Assembly: GCF_009379765.1 (NCBI RefSeq)
Contig: NZ_WHTD01000004.1
Location: 1 to 64,000, forward strand
Length of the DNA stretch: 64,000 nucleotides
Direction: 5' to 3'
DNA from: Actinophytocola sp.
Lineage (GTDB): Bacteria > Actinomycetota > Actinomycetes > Mycobacteriales > Pseudonocardiaceae
Each line of letters begins with the position of its first letter. Within the stretch, counting starts at the first letter, position 1. The position numbers and the translations under genes are program-made. The notes beneath the pieces were generated by a model. The model was not told the origin of the DNA, searched no databases, and saw only the letters and a program-made list of their open reading frames with translations. Shown piece after piece: positions 17,599-25,441 of the stretch.

Positions 17599-18431
17599 TT
17601 GATCGCTCCCACCGCGATTCCCCGGGTCAGTGTCCGTTGGAAGATCAGGAAGAACACCACCGCCGGCAGAATGCCCAGCAGCGCCGACGCGCTCTGCGCG
17701 GTGGCGTCCATCAGCCGTTGGCCCTGCAGCACACCGAGCGCGACCGGGACGGTCTGGTTGTCGTTGGAGACCAGCATGATCATCGGGATGAAGAACTCGT
17801 TCCATGTCCAGATGAAGAAGAAGACCAGCAGCACCGACAGGGTCGGCCAGCTGATCGGCACGACCACCCGCCACAGGATCTGCCACTTGCTCGCCCCGTC
17901 GATCCGGGCCGCCTCGATGATCTCGCGCGGGAACGTGGCGAGGACCGAGGAGAGCAGGTAGGTGCCGAACGCGCTCTGGACCGCGGTGAAGATGATGATC
18001 ACCGCAAGCCGGGTGTCGTAGAGATCCACCTCCTTGGCCAGGTAGTACAGCGGGTAGACGAGCGCCTCCTGCGGCATCAGGTTGGCCAGCAGGAAGATCG
18101 CGACTATCCACAGGCGACCCTTGATCCGGCCGATGCCGAGCGCGTACGCGGTGACGACGGAGACGAGCACCGCCAGGACGGCGACCGAGCCGGCGATGAC
18201 CGTGCTGTTCATCAGCTTGAGGCCGAAGTCGACCCGGTCCCAGAAGTCGGCGATCCCGTTGAGGTAGATGCCTTCCGGCAGGCCGAGCGGGCCGTTCGCG
18301 GTGTAGTCGCCGGGCGACTTCACCGCGTTGAGCAGCACCAGCAGGAAGGGGAACAGCGTCAGCGCCGCGAGCACGGCCAGCACGCCGAGCACGGCGCCCT
18401 GGCCGGGGCGGCGGACGGTTCTGGTCGTCAT
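17595..18431 (-). CDS. Carbohydrate ABC transporter permease, MalG/CUT1 type
   Basis: The protein is 278 residues with about six hydrophobic segments. The EAA loop that contacts the ATPase is present: FPREIIEAARIDGASKWQILWRVVVPIS. The C-terminus (TLTRGIAVGAIK) is typical of CUT1 MalG-like subunits. It starts at ATG 18431, overlapping the stop of its partner permease (ATGA). No ATPase gene is in the operon. In actinobacteria CUT1 importers are commonly energised by a shared MsiK ATPase encoded elsewhere, and that is assumed here. Confidence 0.92.
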   Translation of the reverse strand: MTTRTVRRPGQGAVLGVLAVLAALTLFPFLLVLLNAVKSPGDYTANGPLGLPEGIYLNGIADFWDRVDFGLKLMNSTVIAGSVAVLAVLVSVVTAYALGIGRIKGRLWIVAIFLLANLMPQEALVYPLYYLAKEVDLYDTRLAVIIIFTAVQSAFGTYLLSSVLATFPREIIEAARIDGASKWQILWRVVVPISWPTLSVLLVFFFIWTWNEFFIPMIMLVSNDNQTVPVALGVLQGQRLMDATAQSASALLGILPAVVFFLIFQRTLTRGIAVGAIK

Positions 18432-19375
18432 GACCGCTCCTTCCCGCTCTGCGCGCGCAGGAACAGGAACGTGAGGCCGACGATGATCAGGGTGAGCAGC
18501 GTCGCGATCGCCGCGCCGTAGCCGACGTCGGCCTTCTCGAAGAAGTTCTGGAACGAGAAGTACGCCGGCGTGTTGGTCGAGCCGCCCGGCCCGCCGCGGG
18601 TGAGCACGAAGATCTTGTCGAACGACTTCAGCGCCGCGATCGTGCAGGTCAGCAACACCACGAAGATCTCCGGCCGGATCTGCGGCACGGTCACCGACCA
18701 CAGCCGCTGCCACCAGGACGCGCCGTCGATCTCGGCCGCCTCGTACAGCTCCGGATCGACCCGCTGCAGGCCGGCCATGAAGATCACCAGCGGGTAGCCG
18801 ATCTGGATCCACACGAGCACCGCCATCACCGACAGCAGCGCGGTCTTCTCGTCGCCCAGCCAGTTCTGCGTCCACGAGTCGAGCCCGACGAACCGAAGCA
18901 GCGCGTTGGCCGAGCCGTACTCCGGGTGCAGGATCCAGCCCCACACCACGCCGGCGACCACCGCGGGCAACACCTGCGGCAGGTAGAACGACGCGCGCAG
19001 CACGCTGGTGGTGCGCTCGCCGAACCGCTTCGCGACCACGTCGAACAACGCGGTCGCGAGCAGCAGGCCGACGAACGTCGGGATGACCGCCATGGCCACG
19101 ATCAGCGCGAGGTTGTTCCGGAACGAGACCCAGAACGTCGTGTCGGTGAACAGCTTCCGGTACTGGTCGAAGCCCACCCAGTCCGGGCTGCCGACGCCCT
19201 GCCAGCGGGTGAAGCTGATCCCGACGTTCATCGCCAGCGGTACCGCGATGACCGCGGCGAACAGCAGCACGCCGGGGAGCAGGTAGGGGAGGTAGCCACC
19301 ACCCCGCCGGGCCGGCCGCTCGGGTGTGCGGCTCGGCGCCGGCGTGCTGGGTGGGGCGTGCGTGCGGAGGGCCAC
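18428..19375 (-). CDS. Carbohydrate ABC transporter permease, MalF/CUT1 type
   Basis: The protein is 315 residues from GTG 19375. A Pro/Arg-rich cytoplasmic N-terminus precedes about six membrane segments (YLPYLLPGVLLFAAVIAVPLA first). The EAA motif is LYEAAEIDGASWWQRLWSVTVPQI. It pairs with the MalG-type permease downstream (ATGA overlap) and with the lipoprotein upstream (12-base gap), forming the membrane channel of one oligosaccharide importer. Confidence 0.92.
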   Translation of the reverse strand: MALRTHAPPSTPAPSRTPERPARRGGGYLPYLLPGVLLFAAVIAVPLAMNVGISFTRWQGVGSPDWVGFDQYRKLFTDTTFWVSFRNNLALIVAMAVIPTFVGLLLATALFDVVAKRFGERTTSVLRASFYLPQVLPAVVAGVVWGWILHPEYGSANALLRFVGLDSWTQNWLGDEKTALLSVMAVLVWIQIGYPLVIFMAGLQRVDPELYEAAEIDGASWWQRLWSVTVPQIRPEIFVVLLTCTIAALKSFDKIFVLTRGGPGGSTNTPAYFSFQNFFEKADVGYGAAIATLLTLIIVGLTFLFLRAQSGKERS

Positions 19376-19387
19376 GTCAGCCGCCTG

Positions 19388-20683
19388 TCATTCGCCGATG
19401 TTCGCGAGGTTCTCCTCGTACGGCCCGGCGAGCTCGTCGAGGGCCTCGTCGGGGGAGGCGGTGCCGTTGATCAGCTTCTGCGCCGCGGACACCATGACGT
19501 CGTAGTAGCCGGGTGCCGGCCAGTCCGGGTAGAAGGCGAGGCCGTCCCGGTCGACGAGCGTCTGGTAGTTCTCGATCAGCACCTTGCTCTTCGGGTCGGT
19601 GATCGCCGCGGGGTCGGCCGCGACCGGGATGCCGCCGGAGTTGCCGAGAAGCTCCTGGTTGGCCTTCTCCATGGTGATGTCGATGAAGTCGTAGGCGAGC
19701 TCCTTGTTCGGCGAGTTCTGCGGGACGACCCAGAGGTTGCCGCTCGAGCCGAGCGCGAGGTCGCTGTCCGGCCACAGGATCGAGTCCCACTCGAAGTCCT
19801 TGACCGACGACTGCACCCGCCCGTACCACCAGCTGCCGGACACCATGATCGGGAACTTGCCGGCCATGAACGCGGTCCCCATGCCCTCCGCGTCGATGCC
19901 GGCCGAGTCCTTGCCGATGTAGCCCTTCTTCACCCAGTCCGCGAACGTCTCCGCACCGTAGGTCCACGCGTCGTCGTGGAAGTCGACGTCGCCGGTGTAG
20001 GTCTGGAAGTCGTTCACCCAGTCGCTGTCCGCCTTGGACAGCGCGAGCTGGTAGAGCAACTGCTGCGCGGGATACTCCTTGCCACCGACGGAAAGCGGCG
20101 TCACGCCTGCCTTGACGAACGTGTCCATCGCGGCGGTGAGGTCGTCGAACGTCGTCGGCACCTCGACGCCGTGCTTCGCGAACAGGTCCTTGTTGTAGTA
20201 GACCATCGTGTACTCGGCGTAGTTCGGGACGCCGAACCACTTGTCGCCGCCCATCACGCCGCGCTCGTCGTACTTGCACGTGGTCTGCAGGCTGGGTGTG
20301 AGCAGCTTGTCCCAGCCGCGCTCGGTCACCTCGGCGCTCATGTCGGTGAGCAGGCCCTGCTTGGACAGCAGGCCGGCGGTGGCGTTGCCCTTGTTGTACT
20401 CCATGAGGTCCGGGGCCTCGTCGGAGTTGAGCACCATCTGGGCGCTCTTCTGGATCTGCTCGAAGCCCTTCGCCTCGAACGTCACCGTGACGCCCTCGTG
20501 GGTGCGCTCGAACTCCTTGATGGCCTCGGCCCAGGCGACCCCCATCGCGCTGTCCGGGCCCTCGTAGTGCCAGAGGGTGAGCTCGTTGCCGGCCTCGCCC
20601 GAGTCGTCGCCGCACGCGGCGAGGACGGTCGCGGTCATGGCGAGCGCCGCCACGAGCCCGATGCGCTTTCCTGGCTTGAACAT
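19388..20683 (-). CDS. Extracellular sugar-binding lipoprotein of the ABC importer
   Basis: The protein is 431 residues with a lipoprotein signal peptide and lipobox LAAC (Cys24), then an Asp/Gly-rich linker. It has family-1 solute-binding features: ELTLWHYEGPDSAMG, APDLMEYNKGNATAGLLSKQ, GVPNYAEYTMVYYNKDLFAKHG and MAGKFPIMVSGSWWYG. Two aromatic-rich clusters could stack against sugar rings. It is the first gene of the minus-strand operon with the two permeases and three glycosidases, and an operator-like palindrome lies 63 bases upstream of its start. Confidence 0.92.
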   Translation of the reverse strand: MFKPGKRIGLVAALAMTATVLAACGDDSGEAGNELTLWHYEGPDSAMGVAWAEAIKEFERTHEGVTVTFEAKGFEQIQKSAQMVLNSDEAPDLMEYNKGNATAGLLSKQGLLTDMSAEVTERGWDKLLTPSLQTTCKYDERGVMGGDKWFGVPNYAEYTMVYYNKDLFAKHGVEVPTTFDDLTAAMDTFVKAGVTPLSVGGKEYPAQQLLYQLALSKADSDWVNDFQTYTGDVDFHDDAWTYGAETFADWVKKGYIGKDSAGIDAEGMGTAFMAGKFPIMVSGSWWYGRVQSSVKDFEWDSILWPDSDLALGSSGNLWVVPQNSPNKELAYDFIDITMEKANQELLGNSGGIPVAADPAAITDPKSKVLIENYQTLVDRDGLAFYPDWPAPGYYDVMVSAAQKLINGTASPDEALDELAGPYEENLANIGE

Positions 20684-20745
20684 CGTCGTTCCTCCAACCA
20701 GTGGGTGGCCCGCCGTCGAACACCGTCGAAGGTCAGTCGACTGAC

Positions 20746-20763
20746 TGTCGAATCGCTTCGACG
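20746..20763. promoter_or_regulatory. LacI-type operator upstream of the sugar-uptake operon
   Basis: The 18-mer TGTCGAATCGCTTCGACG occurs here and again, identically, at 21828-21845. Its core TCGAA-TCGC-TTCGA has 5-base arms and a central CG, the usual shape of LacI-family operators. It sits between lacI and the solute-binding lipoprotein gene, 63 bases before the latter's start. Neighbouring half-site-like GTCGAA words occur at 20714-20719 and 20725-20730. It is probably bound by the LacI regulator encoded next door. Confidence 0.75.
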
Positions 20764-20800
20764 ATGCGCCGCCGGATGTAGTTGTGGGTGGTGCGGGTGA

Positions 20801-21802
20801 CTAGGTGGTGCGGGTGCTGGCCCGCCGGGTGAGTAGTGGGGGAAGCAGGGTCGCGTCGGGCACCTGCCGGCCGTCGAGCTTGGCCATCACCAACCCGACC
20901 GCCTGGCGGCCGACCTCGTCGGCCGGGATGGCCACCGAGGTCAGCGCCGGCATGGTGTGCTCGGCGAGCTCGTCCGGGCAGATCGCCACCACGGACAGGT
21001 CGCCGGGCACGTCGCGGCCGGCCTCGCGGAACGCGGACAGCAGCGGCCCGACGACCGGCTCGTTGTGCACCACGACCGCGGTGAGGTCGGGGTGGTCGTG
21101 CAGCAGCTCGGCGGCGACCTTCTGGGCGCCGGCCTGGGTGGCCTCGCACGGGTGGACGCTGGTGGCGATCCCGTGCCGGGCCGCGGCCTCGGTGAACCCG
21201 GCGGTGGTCCGGGTCGCGAAGCCGGTCTCGCGTTCGTAGACCTCGGGTGGCGAGCCGACCAGCGCGACCCGCCGGTGACCGAGCTCGGCCAGGTGGTCCA
21301 CGCAGGCCGCACCCGCCGCGGTGAAGTCGAGGTCGATGCAGGTCAGCCCGGCCGTGTCCTGCGGGAAGCCGATGAGCACGGCCGGCCGCTCGAGCTCCCG
21401 CAGCACCGGGATGCGGGTGTCGTGCAGCTCGACGTCCATCACGATGATCGCGTCGACGAGGGCGGTGCCGGCGACCCGGCGCAGGCCCGCCTCACCCTCG
21501 TTCTGGGTCAGCAGCAGCACGTCGTGGTCGTGCTCCCGGGCGGCCGTGACGACCGACGTGGCGAACTGCATGATCACCGGCACGTGGATGCCGGTGCGCA
21601 GCGGCACGACGAGCGCGACCACGTTCGACCGGTTGCTCGCCAGGGCCCGCGCGCCGGCATGTGGTTGGTAGCCGAGGGCCTCGATGCTCGCGAGGACGCG
21701 TTCCCTGGTCTCCCTGGTGATCGACCGCTTGCCGCTGAGCACGTAGGACACCGTGCTGGGGGCAACCCCGGCGTGCCGGGCCACGTCCTCGATCTTCGCC
21801 AC
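20801..21802 (-). CDS. LacI-family transcriptional regulator of the xyloglucan-type locus
   Basis: The protein is 333 residues. The N-terminal LacI helix-turn-helix is complete (IEDVARHAGVAPSTVSYVLSGKRSITRETRERVL), and the hinge helix ALASNRSN contacts the operator minor groove. The effector-binding core runs VVALVVPLRTG through AICPDELAEHTMPALTSVAIPADEVGRQAV. It is transcribed in the same direction as, and upstream of, the transporter/glycosidase operon. Identical operator sequences precede both its own start and the operon, implying autoregulation plus repression until a sugar inducer binds. Confidence 0.9.
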   Translation of the reverse strand: MAKIEDVARHAGVAPSTVSYVLSGKRSITRETRERVLASIEALGYQPHAGARALASNRSNVVALVVPLRTGIHVPVIMQFATSVVTAAREHDHDVLLLTQNEGEAGLRRVAGTALVDAIIVMDVELHDTRIPVLRELERPAVLIGFPQDTAGLTCIDLDFTAAGAACVDHLAELGHRRVALVGSPPEVYERETGFATRTTAGFTEAAARHGIATSVHPCEATQAGAQKVAAELLHDHPDLTAVVVHNEPVVGPLLSAFREAGRDVPGDLSVVAICPDELAEHTMPALTSVAIPADEVGRQAVGLVMAKLDGRQVPDATLLPPLLTRRASTRTT

Positions 21803-21827
21803 GATGTGCCGCCCGCGGTCGGTCGGT

Positions 21828-21845
21828 TGTCGAATCGCTTCGACG
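21828..21845. promoter_or_regulatory. LacI-type operator upstream of lacI (autoregulatory)
   Basis: This is the second exact copy of TGTCGAATCGCTTCGACG. It lies 25 bases upstream of the lacI start codon, within the expected promoter region. The pairing of identical sites before the regulator and its target operon is the direct evidence for a self-regulated local regulon. Confidence 0.75.
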
Positions 21846-21886
21846 CACGATGGTAGGGCAGCGCCTGCCCCATCGGCAATGGCCGG

Positions 21887-23050
21887 TTACGCGCTCCGGT
21901 GCGCGTCGCGGCGGCGGGAGAGCTCGTCGTCCCACTGCGGGTGCAGGTAGCCGTGGATGCCGTCGACCAGCCGGACGACGTCCTGCTGCGGCCGGACGAC
22001 CAGGCGCACGAACCGGTTGCTCATGCCGAGCTTGTTGCCGCACTCGCGGATGAAGACCTGGTGCCGCTCGATCAGGTGGTCGCGCATCTCGGTGCCGTCG
22101 ATGCCAGGGGCGAGCTTCACGAGCAGGAAGTTGCCCTGGGACGGGTAGACGGTCAGCTCCGGCACCCGGGAGAGCAGCATGCCCATCGCGTAGCGGTCGC
22201 GGGCGAGCAGTTCCAGGCTCTGCTGGTACTCCCCGGCGTGGTCGCGGAGCATGAACACGACCGCCTCGGCCAGCGAGTTGAGGTTCCACTTCGGGAGCGT
22301 CTTGCGCATCTTGCCGGCGAGGCCCGGGTTGGCGACGAGGTAGCCGAACCGGATGCCGTGCAGGCCGAAGTTCTTGCCCAGGCTCTTGAGCACGACGACG
22401 TTGGGCCGGATCGAGGCCTCGTGCGCCACCGACGGGCTGTGCTCGGCGTCGACGAAGTCGATGAACGACTCGTCGATCACGACCAGGTCGAGGTCGGTGA
22501 GCTCGTCCATGAACCGGATGATGTCCCGCCGGGCGATGTAGCCGCCGTCGGGGTTGTTGGGGTTGCACAGCACGGCGACCCGGGACCCGCGCTCGCGGAT
22601 GAACCGCACGTACGCGTCGAGGTTGAGCGCGAAGCCGTCGATCTCCCGCAGCGGGAACATGTCCACCCGCTTGCCGGTCTCCATCGGCTGGTCGGTCCAG
22701 CGCCCGAAGGTCGGGATCGGGATCGCCACGCTGCTGTGGAACCACAGGTGGTCCATCCACGTGATCAGCTCGGTCGAGCCGTTGGACATCGCGATCGTGG
22801 CGGGGTTGAGCCCGAGTACCCGGGCGAGCTGGCCGGCGATCGTGTCGGCGTCGCTCGGGTAGAACTTGAGCACCATCTCCAGGTTGTTCGCCAGCTCGTC
22901 GAACATCTCGGGCGTGGGGAAGTACGGGTTGCACGGGATGCAGAAGTCGACCAGTTGTTGGCCGTGCTCGCCGAGCGTCCTGGAGAGCTCGAAGAACGAT
23001 GGGCTGTGCGCGGTCTGCCCGAACAGACCGGCGTCCACGCTGTGGCGCAC
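21887..23050 (-). CDS. PLP-dependent class I/II aminotransferase (HisC/CobD-like)
   Basis: The protein is 387 residues from GTG 23050, chosen because GGAAG lies seven bases upstream; in-frame GTGs at 23077 and 23083 are alternatives. It is a fold-type I PLP enzyme: SNGSTELI (phosphate-loop region), LCNPNNPDGGYIARRDI, VVIDESFIDFVD (Asp to the pyridine nitrogen) and the Schiff-base Lys in VVLKSLGKNFGLHGIRFGY. The C-terminal Arg region is SNRFVRLVVR. It resembles histidinol-phosphate aminotransferase and threonine-phosphate decarboxylase, but there is no his or cobalamin gene nearby and the substrate is open. It is divergent from thioredoxin. Confidence 0.85.
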   Translation of the reverse strand: MRHSVDAGLFGQTAHSPSFFELSRTLGEHGQQLVDFCIPCNPYFPTPEMFDELANNLEMVLKFYPSDADTIAGQLARVLGLNPATIAMSNGSTELITWMDHLWFHSSVAIPIPTFGRWTDQPMETGKRVDMFPLREIDGFALNLDAYVRFIRERGSRVAVLCNPNNPDGGYIARRDIIRFMDELTDLDLVVIDESFIDFVDAEHSPSVAHEASIRPNVVVLKSLGKNFGLHGIRFGYLVANPGLAGKMRKTLPKWNLNSLAEAVVFMLRDHAGEYQQSLELLARDRYAMGMLLSRVPELTVYPSQGNFLLVKLAPGIDGTEMRDHLIERHQVFIRECGNKLGMSNRFVRLVVRPQQDVVRLVDGIHGYLHPQWDDELSRRRDAHRSA

Positions 23051-23192
23051 GCGATCACTTCCGTTTCTTCTCGTCACGAGCACATACGTAAGGAATGCCC
23101 GGCCAGTTCAGGTGGTTCGCCGGATCTTCGCCGGGGAACAAGGCCACCGGTTGCACGGTTAACCAGGAGTAACCGAGAGAAGGAGCTGTTTG

Positions 23193-23570
23193 GTGGCCAC
23201 CGTCGAGTTGACAACCGAGAACTTCTCCGAGGTCGTGACCGGTCAGGGCACCGTGCTGGTCGACTTCTGGGCGGCGTGGTGCGGTCCGTGCCGCCAGTTC
23301 GCCCCGGTCTTCGAGAAGGCCGCGGAGACCCACGGCGACATCGTCTTCGGCAAGGTCGACACCGAGGCGCAGGCGGAGCTCGCGCAGGCGTTCAACATCG
23401 CCTCGATCCCCACGCTGATGGCCGTCCGTGACGGTGTGGTCCTGTACTCCCAGCCCGGCGCGCTGCCGTCCGCGGCGCTCGAGGAGCTGATCGGCAAGGT
23501 GCGCGAGGTCGACATGGACGAGGTCCGCGAGGCGATCGCCAAGGAGCAGGCGGCCCGGTCCGAGGCCTGA
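23193..23570 (+). CDS. Thioredoxin
   Basis: The protein is 125 residues with the classical active site WAAWCGPCRQFAPVFEK and the cis-Pro loop SIPTLMAVRDG. The start is GTG 23193 with AGGAG seven bases upstream; the adjacent TTG at 23190 is too close. The C-terminus is extended by a charged helix (VDMDEVREAIAKEQAARSEA) compared with the ~107-residue standard. It acts as a cytoplasmic dithiol-disulfide reductant. A strong hairpin follows the stop. Confidence 0.93.
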   Translation: MATVELTTENFSEVVTGQGTVLVDFWAAWCGPCRQFAPVFEKAAETHGDIVFGKVDTEAQAELAQAFNIASIPTLMAVRDGVVLYSQPGALPSAALEELIGKVREVDMDEVREAIAKEQAARSEA

Positions 23571-23588
23571 TCGTTCGCGACAACATCG

Positions 23589-23616
23589 GGGGCGTCGTGA
23601 CGTGTCACGGCGCCCC
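23589..23616. terminator. Hairpin terminator between thioredoxin and the convergent VOC remnant
   Basis: The stem GGGGCGTCGTGA / TCACGGCGCCCC is 12 bp with one G-T type mismatch and a 4-base loop. It lies 18 bases after the thioredoxin stop and overlaps the end of the opposing VOC remnant, so it can serve both strands. No long T-run follows, which is usual in high-GC actinobacteria. Confidence 0.6.
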
Positions 23617-24061
23617 TTCCGCGTCTCCGGGGGCTGCGGGCAGGGCGAGGCGGGGTGTGTCGTAGAAGCGGCCGCCCGGAAGGACGCCGAGGAACGTCCG
23701 CGGCCCGGCGGCGTCGTGGATGACGCGGACCGCGATCCCGTCCGGGTCGAGGAACTCGAGCCATGTGCCGTCGGCGTGGGTGCCGCCGGTGGACGGGATG
23801 CCGGATGCCTCGGCGCGGGCCCGCACGCGCGCCGCGGCCGCCGCGTCGGCGGCTTCCACGATGATCGGGTGCTCGCCGCGCAGGTCGGGCTCGCCGGGCA
23901 TCGTGGCGCGCAGGCGCAGGCCGATCAGGTAGCGGGCGGTCCAGTCGGCCAGCGAGCAGCCGGTGACCCGCTCGTCGTCGCCGAACTCGCGGACGTACTC
24001 CAGCCCGAGCAGATCGCGGTACCAGGCCGCACTGCGAGCGAGGTCGGAGACCGCGGTCCTG
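23605..24061 (-). pseudogene. VOC (glyoxalase-fold) protein lacking its start
   Basis: The frame reads AVSDLARSAAWYRDLLGLEYVREFGDDERVTG, then LRGEHPIIVEAADAAAAARVRARAE, and ends WLEFLDPDGIAVRVIHDA. This is a near-complete two-module VOC protein of about 150 residues. However, upstream of VSDLARS the frame meets a TAG with no ATG, GTG or TTG in between, so the first ~8 residues and the start are missing. The only in-frame ATG (23901) would skip the first beta-alpha-beta unit. It abuts a head-to-head AraC gene that has also lost its beginning. Confidence 0.65.
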
Positions 24062-24645
24062 CGTGAGCTGCGGCTGGAGAGCGCGAGCTACCGGCTGCGC
24101 GCCCCGTGGCGGGTGCGCTCGCGGACTTTCCCCGGTGCGTGCACGTTCCGGGCGCGCCGGCCTGGTTGGCGAGCCTGACCGACGCGCTCACCACCGAGAC
24201 CGTCGAGGGCGGGCCCGGCAGCGAGGTCGCCATGGCGCGGCTGTCCGACGCGTTGATCACCCGCGCGCTGCGCCACCACATCGAGACGGCCGAGGAGCCC
24301 GGCTGGCTGCGCGGCCTGCACGACCCGTACGTCGCCCGTGCCTTGGCGGCGGTGCACGAAGACCTTGCCGCGCCGTGGACGTTGCGCGCGCTGGCCAGGG
24401 CCGCCGGCCTGTCCCGCGCGGCGTTCTCTGCGCGCTTCGCCGACACCGTCGGGCAAACGCCGATGAGGTATGTGTTCCAGTGCCGCATGCGCCGGGCGAT
24501 GACCTTGCTCGCGGTCGAGCGCGCGACGGCGGCAAACGTCGCGGCCCGGATGGGATACGGGTCCGAGGCGGCGTTCTCCGCCGCGTTCTCCCGGCACACC
24601 GGCACGACGCCCGGCACCTACCGGCGTCGGGCAGGCGCCAGTTGA
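24055..24645 (+). pseudogene. AraC-family regulator (cupin type) with deleted sensor domain
   Basis: From ATG 24106 the frame gives FPRCVHVPGAPAWLASLTDALTTE, a linker, and a complete AraC double helix-turn-helix (LRALARAAGLSRAAFSARFADTVGQTPMRYVFQCRMRRAM and VAARMGYGSEAAFSAAFSRHTGTTPGTYRRR). In another frame just upstream is VLRELRLESASYRLRAPWRV, the usual start of the cupin_6 sensor. About 100 residues of the cupin are absent between the two, and the frame changes. The DNA-binding half could still be translated, but ligand sensing is lost. Confidence 0.65.
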
Positions 24646-24669
24646 CCTGAAGATCTTTCATTGGTTTAC

Positions 24670-24685
24670 CCCTACTTTCGTAGGG
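24670..24685. promoter_or_regulatory. Perfect inverted repeat upstream of the secreted metalloprotease-like gene
   Basis: CCCTAC-TTTC-GTAGGG lies in an unusually AT-rich 230-base gap between the AraC remnant and the secreted protein. The spacing from the downstream start (about 190 bases) fits a regulator site rather than a terminator, and no T-run follows. The cognate regulator is unknown. Confidence 0.35.
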
Positions 24686-24876
24686 TTGCACGCTATTTCG
24701 GATATCAGTAATTTCGGTCATATTGGGGATGTAGTGGGCGCCCGGTCGGGAAATCCGCGCGGGATTTCGATCAAGTGCGTTCACAGATTCCCAGAATTGT
24801 TTCCATCGCATTAGTTCATCAGTCAACCCTGCTACTGAAGTGCTGTCCGTTTCTGTTCTCGTCGACAGGAGATGCG

Positions 24877-25389
24877 ATGTTCAGGCTGGCAACGAAGCTG
24901 GTAACGACACTCGGGGCAGCGGTCGCGTTGGGCGTGATCGGCGCCCCGATCGCCAGCGCGACCGTGAGCGAGGCCCCGGCCGACGGTGCCGTCGATAGTG
25001 CCGCCGAGGTGATGCCCGCGGCGGCGCCTGCCTGGTCATACACGATTCAGCCGTCGTGTGGTGGCTGGGAGTCGCCGATCCGCACGGGCGCGAACTATTG
25101 GGGTGGCGCCTCCGAGGGTGGCGGCACGCCGGTCCAGTGCCAGAACTCGGCGATCACCGACTGCGGATTCAAGAACGAGCCCGTCCACGGACTGACCAAG
25201 GACGGCCGTCTCATCGTGGTCGGCTGCAACTACGGCATGGGTCAGCTCATCAAGCTGTTCCCGGGCGCGGTCAATGACCCCGCGCTTCTCGCCGCGCACG
25301 AATTCGGCCACAACTGGTACGGCCATTCCTACAACGGTTGCGCGTCCTGGGCGAGCCCGACGGACGTCATGGCCACGACGATGTGTTAG
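24877..25389 (+). CDS. Small secreted HExxH (zincin-like) protein
   Basis: The protein is 170 residues from ATG 24877, with GGAG six bases upstream. The Sec signal peptide TKLVTTLGAAVALGVIGAPI ends near ASA. The mature part is Cys-containing and ends with AAHEFGHNWYGHSYNGC, then SPTDVMATTMC. HEFGH is a zinc-binding HExxH. The third ligand is not at the metzincin position (HExxHxxGxxH); a His follows four residues after the second His. The downstream DVM could be the Met-turn. It resembles snapalysin-like small extracellular metalloproteases of streptomycetes but is not a clear member. Protease activity is likely but unproven. Confidence 0.65.
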   Translation: MFRLATKLVTTLGAAVALGVIGAPIASATVSEAPADGAVDSAAEVMPAAAPAWSYTIQPSCGGWESPIRTGANYWGGASEGGGTPVQCQNSAITDCGFKNEPVHGLTKDGRLIVVGCNYGMGQLIKLFPGAVNDPALLAAHEFGHNWYGHSYNGCASWASPTDVMATTMC

Positions 25390-25416
25390 GCGAATTCCGG
25401 TGACATCCGGGTGGGT

Positions 25417-25430
25417 GGGCGTTCGCGCCC
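25417..25430. terminator. Short hairpin between convergent genes
   Basis: GGGCG-TTCG-CGCCC forms a small stem with a TTCG tetraloop. It lies between the secreted zincin-like gene (ends 25389) and the convergent response regulator (ends 25442). The stem is only five base pairs, so termination is plausible rather than shown. Confidence 0.35.
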
Positions 25431-25441
25431 GCTCACCCGGC

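Noticed and set aside
12253..17961. Two very long plus-strand frames opposite the GH35/GH3/GH31 genes
   Set aside because: Catalytic motifs of the glycosidases are all on the minus strand. The opposite frames are repetitive in composition and lack any family motif.
17595..19375. Missing ATPase gene for the CUT1 importer considered a broken operon
   Set aside because: Actinobacterial CUT1 importers commonly rely on a shared MsiK ATPase encoded elsewhere, so absence is normal.
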